A DNA stretch of 64,000 nt from Hahella sp. CCB-MM4 (GCF_002260525.1 NZ_MRYI01000022.1:34296-98295), one strand, 5' to 3'; shown: positions 17,410 to 35,400, counted from the first letter of the stretch. Numbers and translations are program-made. Notes: generated from the sequence alone by a model not told the origin.

Positions 17410-18639
17410 TCAGGTCCATTGGTATTTGCGATGGTAGTCTTCGATCCCGGCAAGGGCCAGGAGTCCTTTTCCGGCCATCGTTTTCTCATAGATGTTCTTA
17501 AACGGTGCAATATCAACCGGCCGGTCTTTTATGCCAAAGGTCCACTCAGCATTCAGTTTAAGCAACGACTCATATTCTTCCGTATTTAGAGCGTATCGCT
17601 GTTCAAGGCGATCCTTTATTTTCATTTCAGCGAGTTTTTCTTTGGCTGAATGTGGGACAACCCCGCTAAAAAACTCCGAAGAGCAGCCCGAGCCGTACGA
17701 AAACATGCCGACACGTTTCTCATCGTCAAAGTCTGCATTGTCGATAATTCCGCACAGGGCGAAATATAGGGTGGCGGAATAGACATTGCCTACATCCTGA
17801 CAATAACTCAGTGAGGGTTTGACCCGCTTGGAAAAATCGATGTCTATTACGTCCGGTTTGGTACGATAGAGTGAACGCATCACTTTCCGGTGGGCGCCTT
17901 TTACCATACCGCAAAAGGGTGTGTGAAAAGCCAGGTAGTCAAAGGTGTGGCGAAAATCAGAGTCTTCCACTTTCTCTTCATATCGCTTGTAACAGTTTTC
18001 CAGACAATCCAGGTAGGAAAGCAATGACAAGTCAGGATTTCCTGTTTCCAGTTCCGTCTCCGGTCGGCATGTATCCATGACTTCATAGCTGTGCTGGCCT
18101 ATCGCACCAAAATCCATTTCCAGTATTTGCGGATTATCGCTGACCAGCATGGCGACAGCGCCGATTGATTGCGTGGGCTCTGCGTAGTTAAGGTTCGCAT
18201 GACGCGCGATATCGGTTGCAATCACCAACACCTTACCACCGGGAGAAACTCCAGAGGCCACATAATTAACGGCTTGTTGTAAAGCAGCCGTGCCACCAAA
18301 ACAGGCCTGTTTGACTTCGAACACCCTGCATGCGCTATTGAGTTTCAGATAGTCATGAATATAGGTGCTGATTGACTTCCCAAAGTCCACGCCGGATTCA
18401 GTGGAGGTAATCACCATTTCGATCCGGTCTTTCTCATCCGGATCCATATTGTTAATCAATTTTACAGCGGCGTTAACGGCACAGGTGACCGCATCTTCAT
18501 TTGGCAAGCCAACGGACTTCTTGTTCATCATGAGATTGTCAAACCGATCGATTTGCAGCTCTCTATGCTTAAATATTGTTAAAACATCCATGCAGGCGAC
18601 ACCGGCATAAAGATTAATTGCCTCAATACCTACTCTCAT
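17410..18639 (-). CDS. HMG-CoA synthase-like enzyme for beta-branching (PksG-like)
   Basis: 409 aa. Condenses acetyl from the donor ACP with the beta-keto group of a PKS-bound chain. Catalytic residues are visible: Glu in TSTESGVDFGKS (~80), Cys in EVKQACFGGTAAL (~112) and His in AFHTPFCGMVKG (~250). GNVYSATLYFAL and GMFSYGSGCSSEFF are further family motifs. It is encoded between the terminal megasynthase and the thioesterase gene. The leader has a purine-rich stretch ending in AAGGA next to the ATG. The branching site is most likely the module with the fused ECH2 and tandem ACPs in the 2019-aa protein. Confidence 0.95.
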   Translation of the reverse strand: MRVGIEAINLYAGVACMDVLTIFKHRELQIDRFDNLMMNKKSVGLPNEDAVTCAVNAAVKLINNMDPDEKDRIEMVITSTESGVDFGKSISTYIHDYLKLNSACRVFEVKQACFGGTAALQQAVNYVASGVSPGGKVLVIATDIARHANLNYAEPTQSIGAVAMLVSDNPQILEMDFGAIGQHSYEVMDTCRPETELETGNPDLSLLSYLDCLENCYKRYEEKVEDSDFRHTFDYLAFHTPFCGMVKGAHRKVMRSLYRTKPDVIDIDFSKRVKPSLSYCQDVGNVYSATLYFALCGIIDNADFDDEKRVGMFSYGSGCSSEFFSGVVPHSAKEKLAEMKIKDRLEQRYALNTEEYESLLKLNAEWTFGIKDRPVDIAPFKNIYEKTMAGKGLLALAGIEDYHRKYQWT

Positions 18640-18707
18640 TCCTTTTTCCTTTTCTTTTTGGCCTTGTTTTATTCAGGTTTGCTATAGCAGTAATGCGAAA
18701 ATGCAGA

Positions 18708-21700
18708 TCAATCCACACTTGCATATGTCATTTTCCCTGACGCTTTCTCTTGGTGGCGACTTATAAACTGGTTAACTATTTCATTAAATTCCCGGTGATG
18801 AGTAACGCAGGCAAAATGTCCAGCTCCTTCAATGCAGTGAAACCGGCTGCCCAACAATGATTCGTGCAGGGTGCTGTTTACATCCCGGTTACTCAACCGG
18901 TCCTCTGACCCGCTAATAATCAGCGTGGGGGCTTTAATGTCTTTCAACATTTCCCGGGTTGAGGTTCTGGTAAAACCGTCGATATAGGTCAAGGCATTGG
19001 CTGAATCCAGGCCGATACTGCCTTTAATCATCAGGTAGTCTTTGTGAAGTGTCGCATTGTCTTGTAAGGACTGGTCATTGAATTCCTGCCACAAATCCCC
19101 CCCGACCGATACGATGCTGCCAGCCAATGGATCTGTCGGGCTGAATCTGTCCTTGAGCTCATAAAAGCTGTTTGCGATTGTCAGGGTTTTTACCATCGAG
19201 CCGTGAACGGCCGCCAGGCATTGAGCAATCTGACCTCCAAAGGAGGTCCCTACCACATCGACAGGCTCATGGATTTTCAGAGCTTTCAGTACCTTTACAA
19301 GGTAGTGGGCAATTGTTGATGGAGAGACATCATCAGCGGCGTCGCTTTCACCGTGGGCAGGAGGATGAACGATAACGATGCGGTGGTGTTCAGCGAAGTA
19401 TTCCAATTGGCGAAACCATAATTTGGCCGTCATACCAAACCCGGGTATAAACAACAATGGACTGCCCTGCCCCAGACTGATGGTTTCCAGTTTGACCTCT
19501 GGGGATACTGGAATTTGCTGGATTTGACTCTCTACCGGGAGATTTTGCAACAGCGTAGATATCGAGGTCAGTCCTTCTTCGCCCGATGGCAAGGTATTCA
19601 AGATCTGTTTGGAAGGTTCTTTTGATCGCCGGTTCATTAAGGAATCGAGTTTCCCCTGGTGCTTTTCACACAAATAACCTGCCACGGCATCGATCGTGGG
19701 ATGTTCAAAAAACAGCGTCCCCGGAATGTCACTGAAGTCATTCTCCAATGAACGGGTCAGTTCCATCACCATCATAGAGTCCATACCATAGGAGGATAAG
19801 TGCTTCGTCGCATCTATGGACTCTGCAGGGATCCCCGACTTTTTACTGAACAGCTGTAAAACCGTTTCGCGGACAAAATCAAAGGTGTCAGGAACCTGAT
19901 TCTCACTCTCCGATATTGACCCTTCCAGGGCTTGTTCCGGCGCCCATAGATTGAACTGATTAATTAATAGAGGCTTATGTCCATAGAGAACCACGAGACG
20001 ACTGAGACCGTTTAACAATCCATAGTCCAATGCTTTTAAGCCTTCGGAGGTAGGCATCGGTAACAGTCCAAGATTCTGTTCAAGCCATTCAAGTTGGGCT
20101 GTCGCCAGTGTCATACCGCCGTCTTGCCAAAGGGGCCAGTTAATAGACAAAGTGAGACCTGAACGCTTACCTGCTTCGACTTGTGAATTTCTATATGCGG
20201 CAAAGCTATCCAGAAATCCATTGGCATAGGCATAGTCGGTTTGTCCTGCATTTCCCGCCACGCTGGTAAGCGAAGAGGCCATAACAAAGAAATCCAATGA
20301 ATGATCTCCGGTAAGCTCATCAAGTAACATCGCACCTTGAGCTTTGGGGTTCACTACACTGGCAGTGGACATAAGCCGCTTATTGATCAGGTAATCATCG
20401 TCGGTGCGGCCTGCACAATGAAATATCCCAGTGAGACTGCCGAAGCACTCTTGTGCTGCTGACAACATTTCGCTGACGCTGGACCGGTTGCTGAAATCGG
20501 TTCTGAAATATCTGACGCCGGCCCCCTGGCTCTCGAGTTCACGAATCACTTTGAGCTTGCCTTCATCCATCGGTGAGCTACCCGCCAGAACCAGACGAAC
20601 ATCCCCGTGGGCAGCGAGATGACGGGCAAATATAACGCCCAATTTGCCCATGCCTCCGGTAATGAGATACACGCCACCATGCTTGAAGGGTGAGATGCGG
20701 TACGAATCTGACTGGAGAGGATCAACAACCAATGTTGATACGTCTAATGCCCTCAGACATTCATACCGGCGGACGCTCCCTTCTGTACATATATCAGCTT
20801 CTATATTTGTATCATCTGTGTCAGCCTCGAAGAATTCAGCCAGAATTGCTTCTATAGGAGGAAATTTGTCGGTCACTCCTTGAAAATGGACATATCGGCA
20901 TTTCAGTTGGGGAGATTCCTTGGATAGAGACTTCAGAAAAGATGATGTTGCTTTATTCCAAGGATTAACAGTTTGGTTAGTGTCAATGCAGATTAGCCGG
21001 GTTTCATTTTTGACCCTGGAAACCAAACTCTTGAGTAGCGTAAATACTCTTTCAAATATCCATCTGCCCGGATCTTCTGCTATAGCGGGCATCGTTAACA
21101 ATATATTGGAAGGTAAAGCTTTCCCGGCCAGTAATTCCTCAATACACCGGCAAATGTCATCGTCGCTTTTAAAGCTCAATTGTGCAGATGTTATGCAGTC
21201 CTGGATTTTTCCTTCCGCCAGTGACCAATGAACAAAATGAGGGTGAGGTTTGTATTTGGCAGGTAGTCTGTCCGACACCACACTGTTCTGACCAATATCA
21301 ATGGCCAGGAGAGAGCATTCGCAATCAAAGAAATCTGCTATCGGCCGTACCTTGTGATTATTTGTCGGCTTGCTGTCAACTCTGGCGAGCATCAACTCTG
21401 GCGTCGTCAGCCCGAAGCCCTTCCGATCCTCATGCTCAGGTGACTCTTTCCATAGACGCACACAAAACTCAGTCAGTTCGGCCAGAACTCGTCCATCGCC
21501 TGCTATAAGCGTGATATTGAAGTGCAGAAGGCTATTGTCCTGATTACTTTGATTCTGAAGCCGCCGACTAAGAGCGTAGCATGGCTCGTTAACTGGCGCA
21601 TAAACGCAGATCTTACCGAGCGAAAATGGGAGATAAAGGCGATTGGACAATTCACCCGACACTAGCGCAGTAATTGTCTGCAAAGCACCATCCATAATTG

Positions 21701-24700
21701 ACGGGTGAAGGTAAAAGTCTTTGGATGAAGAACTGATTTCAGTGGGAATCTCCAGTTGTCCGAGTGCCTGTTCACTATTAAACCAGAGTTTACGTAGTGG
21801 TCTGAAGGCCGGCCCCAGATGTAGCCCCCGAAGACCAAATTGATCGTATATGGCATTGTGTTCCAATATTCGATCGAAACTCTTCATTAGAGCTTCTACC
21901 CTGAGTTGATTCGGAGTGGAAATTGAATGGTCAGTATTAAGAATCGTCCCTTTGCAATAGAGTTTCTCTCCGGAATGTAACTCAAAATGATGGGATTGAG
22001 TTGCTTCGTCTTTGACCCGAATTGAGCAGGCGACTTCCAGGCTTTGATCACGAATGATAATTGGCTGCCCCCACATGATATTTTTCATGACGACAACATT
22101 CAGCCCGGTATCTTCGCCAGTAGAGCGAACCATCTCAAGATGAGCCACTCCAGGCAGAATCTTGTCCTCCCCTACCCGGTGATCGGCAAAGAAGAATTCG
22201 TTACCGGTGAATTTAATCCTGTATTGAGGCTGCGCTGTCGTGGAGCAGTTATGGCCAAGCATGGGATTGGTGGATGCGCCTGAACACCCTTCGATATTCC
22301 CTGCCCAATAGAATGCCTTATCGAAGCCGGGACATGGCAGCGGGGTGCGACGACCATCTCGGTGTAGTTGATAACGTTGCCAGTCGATAATATTTCCGGC
22401 GCGCCAGAACTCTGCCAATGCGAGGAGCCTCTCATCCCTGGACAAACCATCCAGCATGGGGTGTCCACCCTGGCTGACCGGAATCGATTTCACGTCAATC
22501 GATATTGGATCAATGGAAGTACTGGCTCCTAGGGCCTTCTCCCCGCTCAAATAATGTCCGATCCCATCAATAAGCTCGGCCATCGAAGACACGATAAAGT
22601 GTACGCGAGTAGATAACTGAGGGCGGCCATGAAGTAAGGTGAATGCAATATCGTTGAGAGTCGGCTCGGCGTTATAAATGGCAGACCCAGGGTTTGTCAG
22701 ATAATCCCTGATACTGTTCAGATACTGTCTGAGTTGGCTTTGGCTCGCAGCCGAAAACGCTATCAGGCAGGGCTCTGATCGATGAGTCAAAGGTGGCGTC
22801 GGCCGACGATAATCCTGAAGTACCAGATGCACATTGACACCTCCGTAACCAAAATTATGCAGGCTCGCTATAACTGGGTTATCAGTAGACGACTTCCAAT
22901 GGCGGGCATTGGAAGGAAAGAAAAACGGCCCCTTATCCATTGCAAAATATGACTGGCATTCATCAGCGTGCAACATGGGTGGCATCTGTTGATTCTTCAT
23001 CGCCAGCAGAAGCTTAATCAAAGCAACGACACCAGAGGCTGTCTCCAGGTGTCCAATATTGCCTTTGATGCTTCCTACACCAATGGATTGTGCTGCGGTC
23101 TCGTCCGTGTCAAACACATCGTGATAAGCACTTAACTCTGCAGAGTCCCCCATGACATTTCCGGCGCCCTGGGCTTCAATATACGTGGCCTTTGAAGGTG
23201 GTATGCCAGCGTCAGCGTAGGCATCGCGAATCACCTGAGCCTGCATTTTGGGATTTGGGGTTGTCAGTGAGGCGCCGTGTCCACAGTGTCGGACAGCACT
23301 GCCTTTGATCACGGCGTAAACAAAGTCGCCGTCTGCCAGCGCTCGTGAAAGTGGCTTTAAAAGAACTGCTCCGGCACCTTCTCCACTCAGATAACCGCTA
23401 GCCTTCTGGTCAAAAGAGCGAACGCTGCTCTCGTTGCTAAGAAGCCCCATTTTTCGATTTGATATAAATGTGGTTGGGCTGAGAATCAGGTTAACGCCAC
23501 CTGCCACTGCCTGCTCACATTCGCCCGATGAAATAGCTCTGACTGCCTTATGTATCGCCAGGGATGAGCTTGAACAGGCACAGTCAATGGCCAGACTTTC
23601 TCCTGTCCAACCATATATGTACGAGACACGGTTAGCCAAGATTGCATGAGTATTTCCCGTATTGGCATAACCATGAGTTCGGTCGTTGCTGTCTGTAATG
23701 AGACCAGCGTAGTCAAGGCGGGCGACACCGACATACACCCCGGTATGGCTACCATTCATGGCTTCTCGACTATACCCGGCATTTTGCAGGCACAGCTCAA
23801 CGACTTCGAGAAAGATCCGCTGTTGGGGATCCATCAGTCTGGCTTCACTGGGAGAAATATTGAAATATAGCGGATCAAATAACGCTGCATCCCTGATGAA
23901 GCCCCCATAGTTGCAATCGGTTTTGCCGCTATGAGCCAAAGGGGCTCCGTAGATCTTCTTCCAGTCCCAGCGGTCCTGCGGCACCAGATTGATCATGCTA
24001 TGACCTTCTTTTAATTGGCGCCAAAACTCGCCAATGTCTTCACTACCGGGAAAGCGACCGGCGATACCTACTATGGCAATGTCGTCAATCTGTCCATTCC
24101 GGGTTGGTCTTTGCTTCTGCGGGTTCGTCTGCTCCGCTTTTTGGTACTCTCGTCTTTCCTGTTCTTTCTGTTCTTCCCGGTTGTCTTGGGTATGCGCCAA
24201 TTCTTGTGCGAAATCTTGTGATAAATAGGCAGACAGGGCGGAAACGGTTGGATATTCAATAAAGATTGACGGGGCGACGGCCAGATCCTTGTATCGCCGG
24301 TTGATTTCGTTGGCCAAACGAGTCAGCGATATAGAATCAAATCCAAGCGCCACAAGAGGCGTATCCAGGTTTTCTTCAGTGATATCAACCTTGAGAAGCT
24401 CATATATCTTATTGCCCAGCCAGGATAAAAAATTCGGATCATTCTCAATATTCGATCCGCTTACTTCCGCTTGGCTTTCTGTTTTATTGGAGCCTGTTGA
24501 CGGTAAACCATGGTCGGATTCCGGCTCTTGGTGCTTTGCGGCGATTTCTACGACCAGTTCGTCAAGTGTAGCGTGCTGCAAAAACGCCGCTGGGCTCAGT
24601 TTAACGCAGGGAAAGCATTGATTGATCTGGTTGGCCAGCCTGGTCAATGTGATCGAATCGAACCCCATGGATAACCAGGGCTGCTGTGAGCTTATTGTGT

Positions 24701-26360
24701 CTGGTTCGATTTTCAGAATATCAAAGATTAGCTCTTTTAAATCTGATTTTACTTTTTTGGCGACATCACCGCTCTGCTGCCTTTCAGCTGCCTGACTTGG
24801 TTCGCCGTTGCTTACAGACAGGGCAAGATTCAGCTCGTTTTCATCAATCTGATGTGTATTGAACAAGTGTTCCAAGGTCGACTTGCCCAGTCTGCTGAGC
24901 AAGACATATTTGTATTGCTCGATCTCAGGCGTTATGAAGTTCGGTGGGCAGGTTTTTGCCTTTACTGCATCGATATGTTGTCTTGCCTGAGGCCAGGGAT
25001 TAGGGCCCTGCAAGCGAAACAAGGAAGGGTAAGAAGGCATATTGAGGAGCTCCCAGTAGAGGGACCAATTCTCCCGGGGATCAGGAAACGCGCCGAACTT
25101 TTCAGCAAGAGATATAGGATAAAGTTCATCAATATTGACTCCCTCCCAACGTTCCAGAGCGTCTAACATAACGCTACGTAATGGCGGCTCCAGCTCTCCA
25201 CTGAGGATATGGCTGAACCATCTGGACTGTAACTCAGTGACTGGAAAGATATTGGTCGTAGCTCTTCTGACCGGTTTGCAGACATTTCCGATATAAGCCA
25301 GTTTTGGAAGGTCTGGGTGAAAGACTCCTTCGTATAAGCCATTCTCAATTGACAACTCGGGAAGGAAATCCGGGGAGGAAAAGTGATAGCCAGTACAGAA
25401 GACAATTGCGTCAACAGCCTGACTGGATCCATCAACATAGTGAACCATGTCGCCTTCAATACGACTCACCGCTGGCTTGATATCAATGTCTCCCTTTGCA
25501 ACCTTACTGACGACATTGTCATTGATATGCAGCACGCTATTCTGATGTGAGTGTTCCGGCAATAATCCACTATCTTCAAAATCCCGCATGAAGTCAGGCA
25601 TGCTGGCACGCCACTTTTCCAGAACTTGATTCCGTGGAACTTTGCTCAACACTGCCCGCCTGATAGGGCTGACAGTGCAATCGTTGGGTATGAAGCCGAC
25701 GATACGGGGCATGATCCAGTTTTTCTTGCGCAGGCTCCAACTAACTTGCTCAGATGTCTCGGCTACTTCAGCGACAATATCCATGCCACTGACACCGTTA
25801 CCAACGATAAGAACGCGCTTTCCTTTCAGGATCTCCGTATCGTGATAATTACTTGAGTGGACGATCTCTCCGGTAAAGCTCTCCAAACCGCTGACTTCAG
25901 GTAACAAGGGCGACCAGTAGCAACCGGAACAAATGGCTACCGCATCATACGTCTCCGTTAATTCAGAGCCGGAGTCCGAACTAAATACCACCTCCCATTG
26001 AGTTCCGTCATAGGCCAGTCGACTCACTTCATGGCGATATCGTATTAACGGCTTCAGTTCAAAGGTTTCTGCATAACGATGGAGATAGCGGTTAACGTCT
26101 TTGACCGTTGGAAACGTATCAGCCTCCTCCTCAAACGGAAAATCCGAGAAGTGACTGGTAAATTTTGAGCTTTGAAAACGTGTATTTTTATAGGCACCAC
26201 CGTAATGTCCGGGGCGAAAAACCCAAATTCCTCCAAGCTCATCCGTCTTTTCAAAGACTGTCACCCGATGTCCATTTTCGGTCAGACATTTAGCGGCTGC
26301 CAGGCCGGCAGGGCCCGCGCCAATGACCAATACACTGCACGATTGTCTGCTTGATTCCAT
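18708..26360 (-). CDS. Terminal trans-AT PKS: FMO-ACP-ACP / KS-DH-KR-ACP-TE
   Basis: 2550 aa. Flavin monooxygenase 1-470: FAD motif GAGPAGLAAA ~14, FMO fingerprint FTGEIVHSSNY (FxGxxxHxxxY), NADPH motif GNGVSGMD. Tandem ACPs with GFDSITLTRLAN ~568 and GFDSISLTRLAN ~673. KS 758-1173 has the Cys (DCACSSSS ~927), but the HGTGT motif is QGAGN (~1062), so the first catalytic His is Gln; the second, GNIGHLE, is intact. DH ~1367-1640 reads HRVGEDKILP (HxxxE rather than HxxxG) with DGALQ present. KR ~1897-2137 (TGGMGKLG, YAYAN), ACP GMDSMM ~2193, TE from ~2300 with GTSFGG ~2368. It receives the chain from the KS at the end of the 2019-aa protein. FMOs placed in trans-AT PKS (oocydin, lobatamide) insert oxygen by Baeyer-Villiger chemistry; the same is inferred here. 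Confidence 0.95.
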   Translation of the reverse strand: MESSRQSCSVLVIGAGPAGLAAAKCLTENGHRVTVFEKTDELGGIWVFRPGHYGGAYKNTRFQSSKFTSHFSDFPFEEEADTFPTVKDVNRYLHRYAETFELKPLIRYRHEVSRLAYDGTQWEVVFSSDSGSELTETYDAVAICSGCYWSPLLPEVSGLESFTGEIVHSSNYHDTEILKGKRVLIVGNGVSGMDIVAEVAETSEQVSWSLRKKNWIMPRIVGFIPNDCTVSPIRRAVLSKVPRNQVLEKWRASMPDFMRDFEDSGLLPEHSHQNSVLHINDNVVSKVAKGDIDIKPAVSRIEGDMVHYVDGSSQAVDAIVFCTGYHFSSPDFLPELSIENGLYEGVFHPDLPKLAYIGNVCKPVRRATTNIFPVTELQSRWFSHILSGELEPPLRSVMLDALERWEGVNIDELYPISLAEKFGAFPDPRENWSLYWELLNMPSYPSLFRLQGPNPWPQARQHIDAVKAKTCPPNFITPEIEQYKYVLLSRLGKSTLEHLFNTHQIDENELNLALSVSNGEPSQAAERQQSGDVAKKVKSDLKELIFDILKIEPDTISSQQPWLSMGFDSITLTRLANQINQCFPCVKLSPAAFLQHATLDELVVEIAAKHQEPESDHGLPSTGSNKTESQAEVSGSNIENDPNFLSWLGNKIYELLKVDITEENLDTPLVALGFDSISLTRLANEINRRYKDLAVAPSIFIEYPTVSALSAYLSQDFAQELAHTQDNREEQKEQERREYQKAEQTNPQKQRPTRNGQIDDIAIVGIAGRFPGSEDIGEFWRQLKEGHSMINLVPQDRWDWKKIYGAPLAHSGKTDCNYGGFIRDAALFDPLYFNISPSEARLMDPQQRIFLEVVELCLQNAGYSREAMNGSHTGVYVGVARLDYAGLITDSNDRTHGYANTGNTHAILANRVSYIYGWTGESLAIDCACSSSSLAIHKAVRAISSGECEQAVAGGVNLILSPTTFISNRKMGLLSNESSVRSFDQKASGYLSGEGAGAVLLKPLSRALADGDFVYAVIKGSAVRHCGHGASLTTPNPKMQAQVIRDAYADAGIPPSKATYIEAQGAGNVMGDSAELSAYHDVFDTDETAAQSIGVGSIKGNIGHLETASGVVALIKLLLAMKNQQMPPMLHADECQSYFAMDKGPFFFPSNARHWKSSTDNPVIASLHNFGYGGVNVHLVLQDYRRPTPPLTHRSEPCLIAFSAASQSQLRQYLNSIRDYLTNPGSAIYNAEPTLNDIAFTLLHGRPQLSTRVHFIVSSMAELIDGIGHYLSGEKALGASTSIDPISIDVKSIPVSQGGHPMLDGLSRDERLLALAEFWRAGNIIDWQRYQLHRDGRRTPLPCPGFDKAFYWAGNIEGCSGASTNPMLGHNCSTTAQPQYRIKFTGNEFFFADHRVGEDKILPGVAHLEMVRSTGEDTGLNVVVMKNIMWGQPIIIRDQSLEVACSIRVKDEATQSHHFELHSGEKLYCKGTILNTDHSISTPNQLRVEALMKSFDRILEHNAIYDQFGLRGLHLGPAFRPLRKLWFNSEQALGQLEIPTEISSSSKDFYLHPSIMDGALQTITALVSGELSNRLYLPFSLGKICVYAPVNEPCYALSRRLQNQSNQDNSLLHFNITLIAGDGRVLAELTEFCVRLWKESPEHEDRKGFGLTTPELMLARVDSKPTNNHKVRPIADFFDCECSLLAIDIGQNSVVSDRLPAKYKPHPHFVHWSLAEGKIQDCITSAQLSFKSDDDICRCIEELLAGKALPSNILLTMPAIAEDPGRWIFERVFTLLKSLVSRVKNETRLICIDTNQTVNPWNKATSSFLKSLSKESPQLKCRYVHFQGVTDKFPPIEAILAEFFEADTDDTNIEADICTEGSVRRYECLRALDVSTLVVDPLQSDSYRISPFKHGGVYLITGGMGKLGVIFARHLAAHGDVRLVLAGSSPMDEGKLKVIRELESQGAGVRYFRTDFSNRSSVSEMLSAAQECFGSLTGIFHCAGRTDDDYLINKRLMSTASVVNPKAQGAMLLDELTGDHSLDFFVMASSLTSVAGNAGQTDYAYANGFLDSFAAYRNSQVEAGKRSGLTLSINWPLWQDGGMTLATAQLEWLEQNLGLLPMPTSEGLKALDYGLLNGLSRLVVLYGHKPLLINQFNLWAPEQALEGSISESENQVPDTFDFVRETVLQLFSKKSGIPAESIDATKHLSSYGMDSMMVMELTRSLENDFSDIPGTLFFEHPTIDAVAGYLCEKHQGKLDSLMNRRSKEPSKQILNTLPSGEEGLTSISTLLQNLPVESQIQQIPVSPEVKLETISLGQGSPLLFIPGFGMTAKLWFRQLEYFAEHHRIVIVHPPAHGESDAADDVSPSTIAHYLVKVLKALKIHEPVDVVGTSFGGQIAQCLAAVHGSMVKTLTIANSFYELKDRFSPTDPLAGSIVSVGGDLWQEFNDQSLQDNATLHKDYLMIKGSIGLDSANALTYIDGFTRTSTREMLKDIKAPTLIISGSEDRLSNRDVNSTLHESLLGSRFHCIEGAGHFACVTHHREFNEIVNQFISRHQEKASGKMTYASVD

Positions 26361-26380
26361 GATGACTCACTCCTTTTGAA

Positions 26381-32440
<6,060 letters not shown>

Positions 32441-32485
32441 TGCTCACTTCCTTTTCTTTTTATTCCGTAATTTAAGTCAAACGAC

Positions 32486-35400
32486 TTAATCAATAACCAA
32501 TGTATCGAGTTGGGATAACGCATCCTCTAGAGACAGCTCATCGTTACCCAGCTCGGTCAGAAGGCGAATCAATTGAGAATCTTCTGCAACAGACTCAGGT
32601 GCTGAGACCTCTTCCGCGAATCGACTTTCTGCTGCAATATATTCAGGGAGGCTAGCTTCCGTAAAAGGGTCGTCCTGTTCAAAATTTTTTCCTGGCCAGT
32701 ATTCCTTTCCGTTAAATGGATAACCGGGCAACGCGATTTTTTCGGGCGCATCCGCAGGATAAAGTTTGTTCCAGTCCATGACGGCACCCTCCAGCCAACG
32801 GGTTGCAAGCTCTAAAAGCTGTCTTTCTCCCAAAAACATGGTGGTATCCTGGCGGACCCAATCACTCTTAACCATCACTTCGCTGTTGTGGCCGCTGGCA
32901 TAAGCAGATAGTTCTTTCTCCAGCTGATCTACCGACGAGACGATCACTGCAAGCCTCTCCGGCATCTGCTGACGGTTCACCTGTAAGGTGTAAGCCAGGC
33001 TATCCAACCGAAATTTCCGTTCATTGTGCCTTGCAGAATGGATATAAGTGACCAGATTTTTCGCCTGTTGCCTAAGCTGCACCGGGCCTCTGGCTGAGAG
33101 GACAATCAAGTGCTGAGGCCGCTCTTGGTATCTGGTTCTTGATATTGCCTCATACTGTTCCAATACAAGGTGTGCATTACTACCATTGAATCCAAATGCG
33201 CTGATTGCAGCTCTTCTGGGACAGCCGGGCTTGGTTTCCCATTCCCTTAGCTCTTGATTAACCGAAAATGGACTTCCGGCGAAGTCGATAAGACTGTTCG
33301 CTTCGCTGAAATGTATAGTGGGAGGGAGCTGCCGGTGCTCCATTGCCAATAATATCTTGATGAAGCTGGCCATGCCGGCAGCGATAGCCGCATGTCCAAT
33401 ATTGCTTTTTACAGAGCCGATTGAGCAGCTACCGGGTGGCAGGTCACCAAAAGCAGAAATCAGAGCTTCAACTTCCAGGGAATCTCCAAATCGGGTACCT
33501 GCACCATGGGTTTCCACGTATCCGATTGTGGCGGGGTCAATGTTGTGTCTGGCATAGACAGCGTTCAGCAAGTTGGCCTGGGCCTTGGCGTTCGGCGCGG
33601 TTATCCCGTTGGAGCGACCATTCTGATTTAATCCGCTGCCCTGGATAACGGCAATAATTCTGTCGCCGTCTGCGATCGCCTGCGACTTTCGCTTCAGTAC
33701 AACGGCACCGACACCTTCGCCGGGGACAAAGCCATCCGCACTATTGTCGAATGGGCGACATCTTCCTTGCTTTGACAATAGCCCGGCAGCATCACACTTT
33801 TCATAAAACTCACCAGTATGGGAAAGGAATACTCCTCCGGCCAGCGACATATCGCATTGGCCGTTACGAATGCTCTGACAGGCAAGATGAATTGCCGCCA
33901 ACGAAGACGCACAGGCTGCATCTATTGCCAGACAGGGACCCGAAAGATTCAGGTGGTAAGCAATGCGTGACGGTGCGACTGACGTTTCGTTCCCCCAAAA
34001 AGAAGCGGCTGACATCGGTTCCGTTCCGGCTTTCAGAAGATCGTCATAATCCCCCCCCGTTATTCCTACGAACACTCCACAGGAAAGAGCCTCTTCAGCA
34101 GTCTTGGCATATCCGGCCTGTTCCAGTGCCAGGTAGGACTGTTGCAGGAAAAGTCTCTGTTGTGGGTCTGTCTGCAGCGCATCCTGAGGAGACATATTAA
34201 AAAACTCTGCATCGAAAACAGCAGCGTTATCGATAATTCCACCATTCCTGGCGGGAGGAGACGCAAGACTACCTTCTCGCCAATGCTTAATCTCTCTTAC
34301 CGAATCCACTCCTTGCGCTAGATTCCTCCAGAACTGCTCAGCATCCCGGGCTCCCGGAAACTGGCAGGCAAAGCCTATAACCGCGACTTCATCGTCGCCG
34401 GATACCCCTGAAAGTCCGGTTGTATCGCTGAATTCTGCTAAAGGCCGAGCTAGTATCGGCTGACAGCGGACAACCGCCTTGCCAATGTTTTCCCGGTTTT
34501 CAAGATAGCGATAGGCCTGTTTAATCTTTTCGAAATCAAACACCTGGCTAACGGTAGGGGTAATCCTGCTTTCCCTCAGATATTGCGACATTTCATCCAG
34601 GTATCCGGGGATTGCTGTTGAGCCCCTAAGCAGCATTTTCCGAAGATCGATGCTATGAAACGACTGGTTATCGTTCATCTTCGACAAGTCTATGGAAGTC
34701 GCCCCCCTGAGACCGGTCATGGCAATTTCGACATAACGGCCACCGTATGCCAGGCAGTTAATACCCTTTTGTATGGCATCTCCGGCGAGGGTGTTAATGA
34801 CGATATCGACGCCCTTTCCAGCGGTCATTTCCATAACCTGTTCAGCAAAATCTGTTTCACGGTAGTTAATCACCCGTGAGACTCCCATTTTTTTGAGATA
34901 GTCGAGTTTGGCGACCGATCCGGCTGTGGCATATACCTCAAGACCTGCCTGCAACGCGAGCTGTACGGCAATTAAGCCGGTGCCCCCTGTCGCTGTCTGA
35001 ATAAGGATTTTCTCTCCTGGATGCATCATCACGGATTTAAATATGTGATGAATGGTCAAAAAGACCACAGGAAAAGCGCAGGCTTCCTCGAAGGACACCT
35101 CTTCCGGCTTGGAGACCACAAGTGAAGCCGGGCTGTTAACCAAGTGCGCATGCCCACCTAATTCACTTCCGGTTAAAGCGATGACTGCATCCCCAATACT
35201 TACATTGGAAACATTTTCGCCAATCTTACGGACTACTCCCGCGACTTCGAAACCTGGTGTGAAAGGGTATTCCGGCATCGTAGGATATAGCCCCCTCACG
35301 CACAGCAAATCGCCGAAATTCAATGAGAATGCTCTGACTTCTACCTGAACCTCCTCCGGCCCGGGTTCGCCTATAGACAGAGGAGCCAGTGAGATGTTGG

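Noticed and set aside
18708..26360. Long antiparallel open frames on the plus strand across the PKS genes
   Set aside because: They lie fully inside well-supported PKS domains, show no motifs of their own and reflect codon bias of the real genes.
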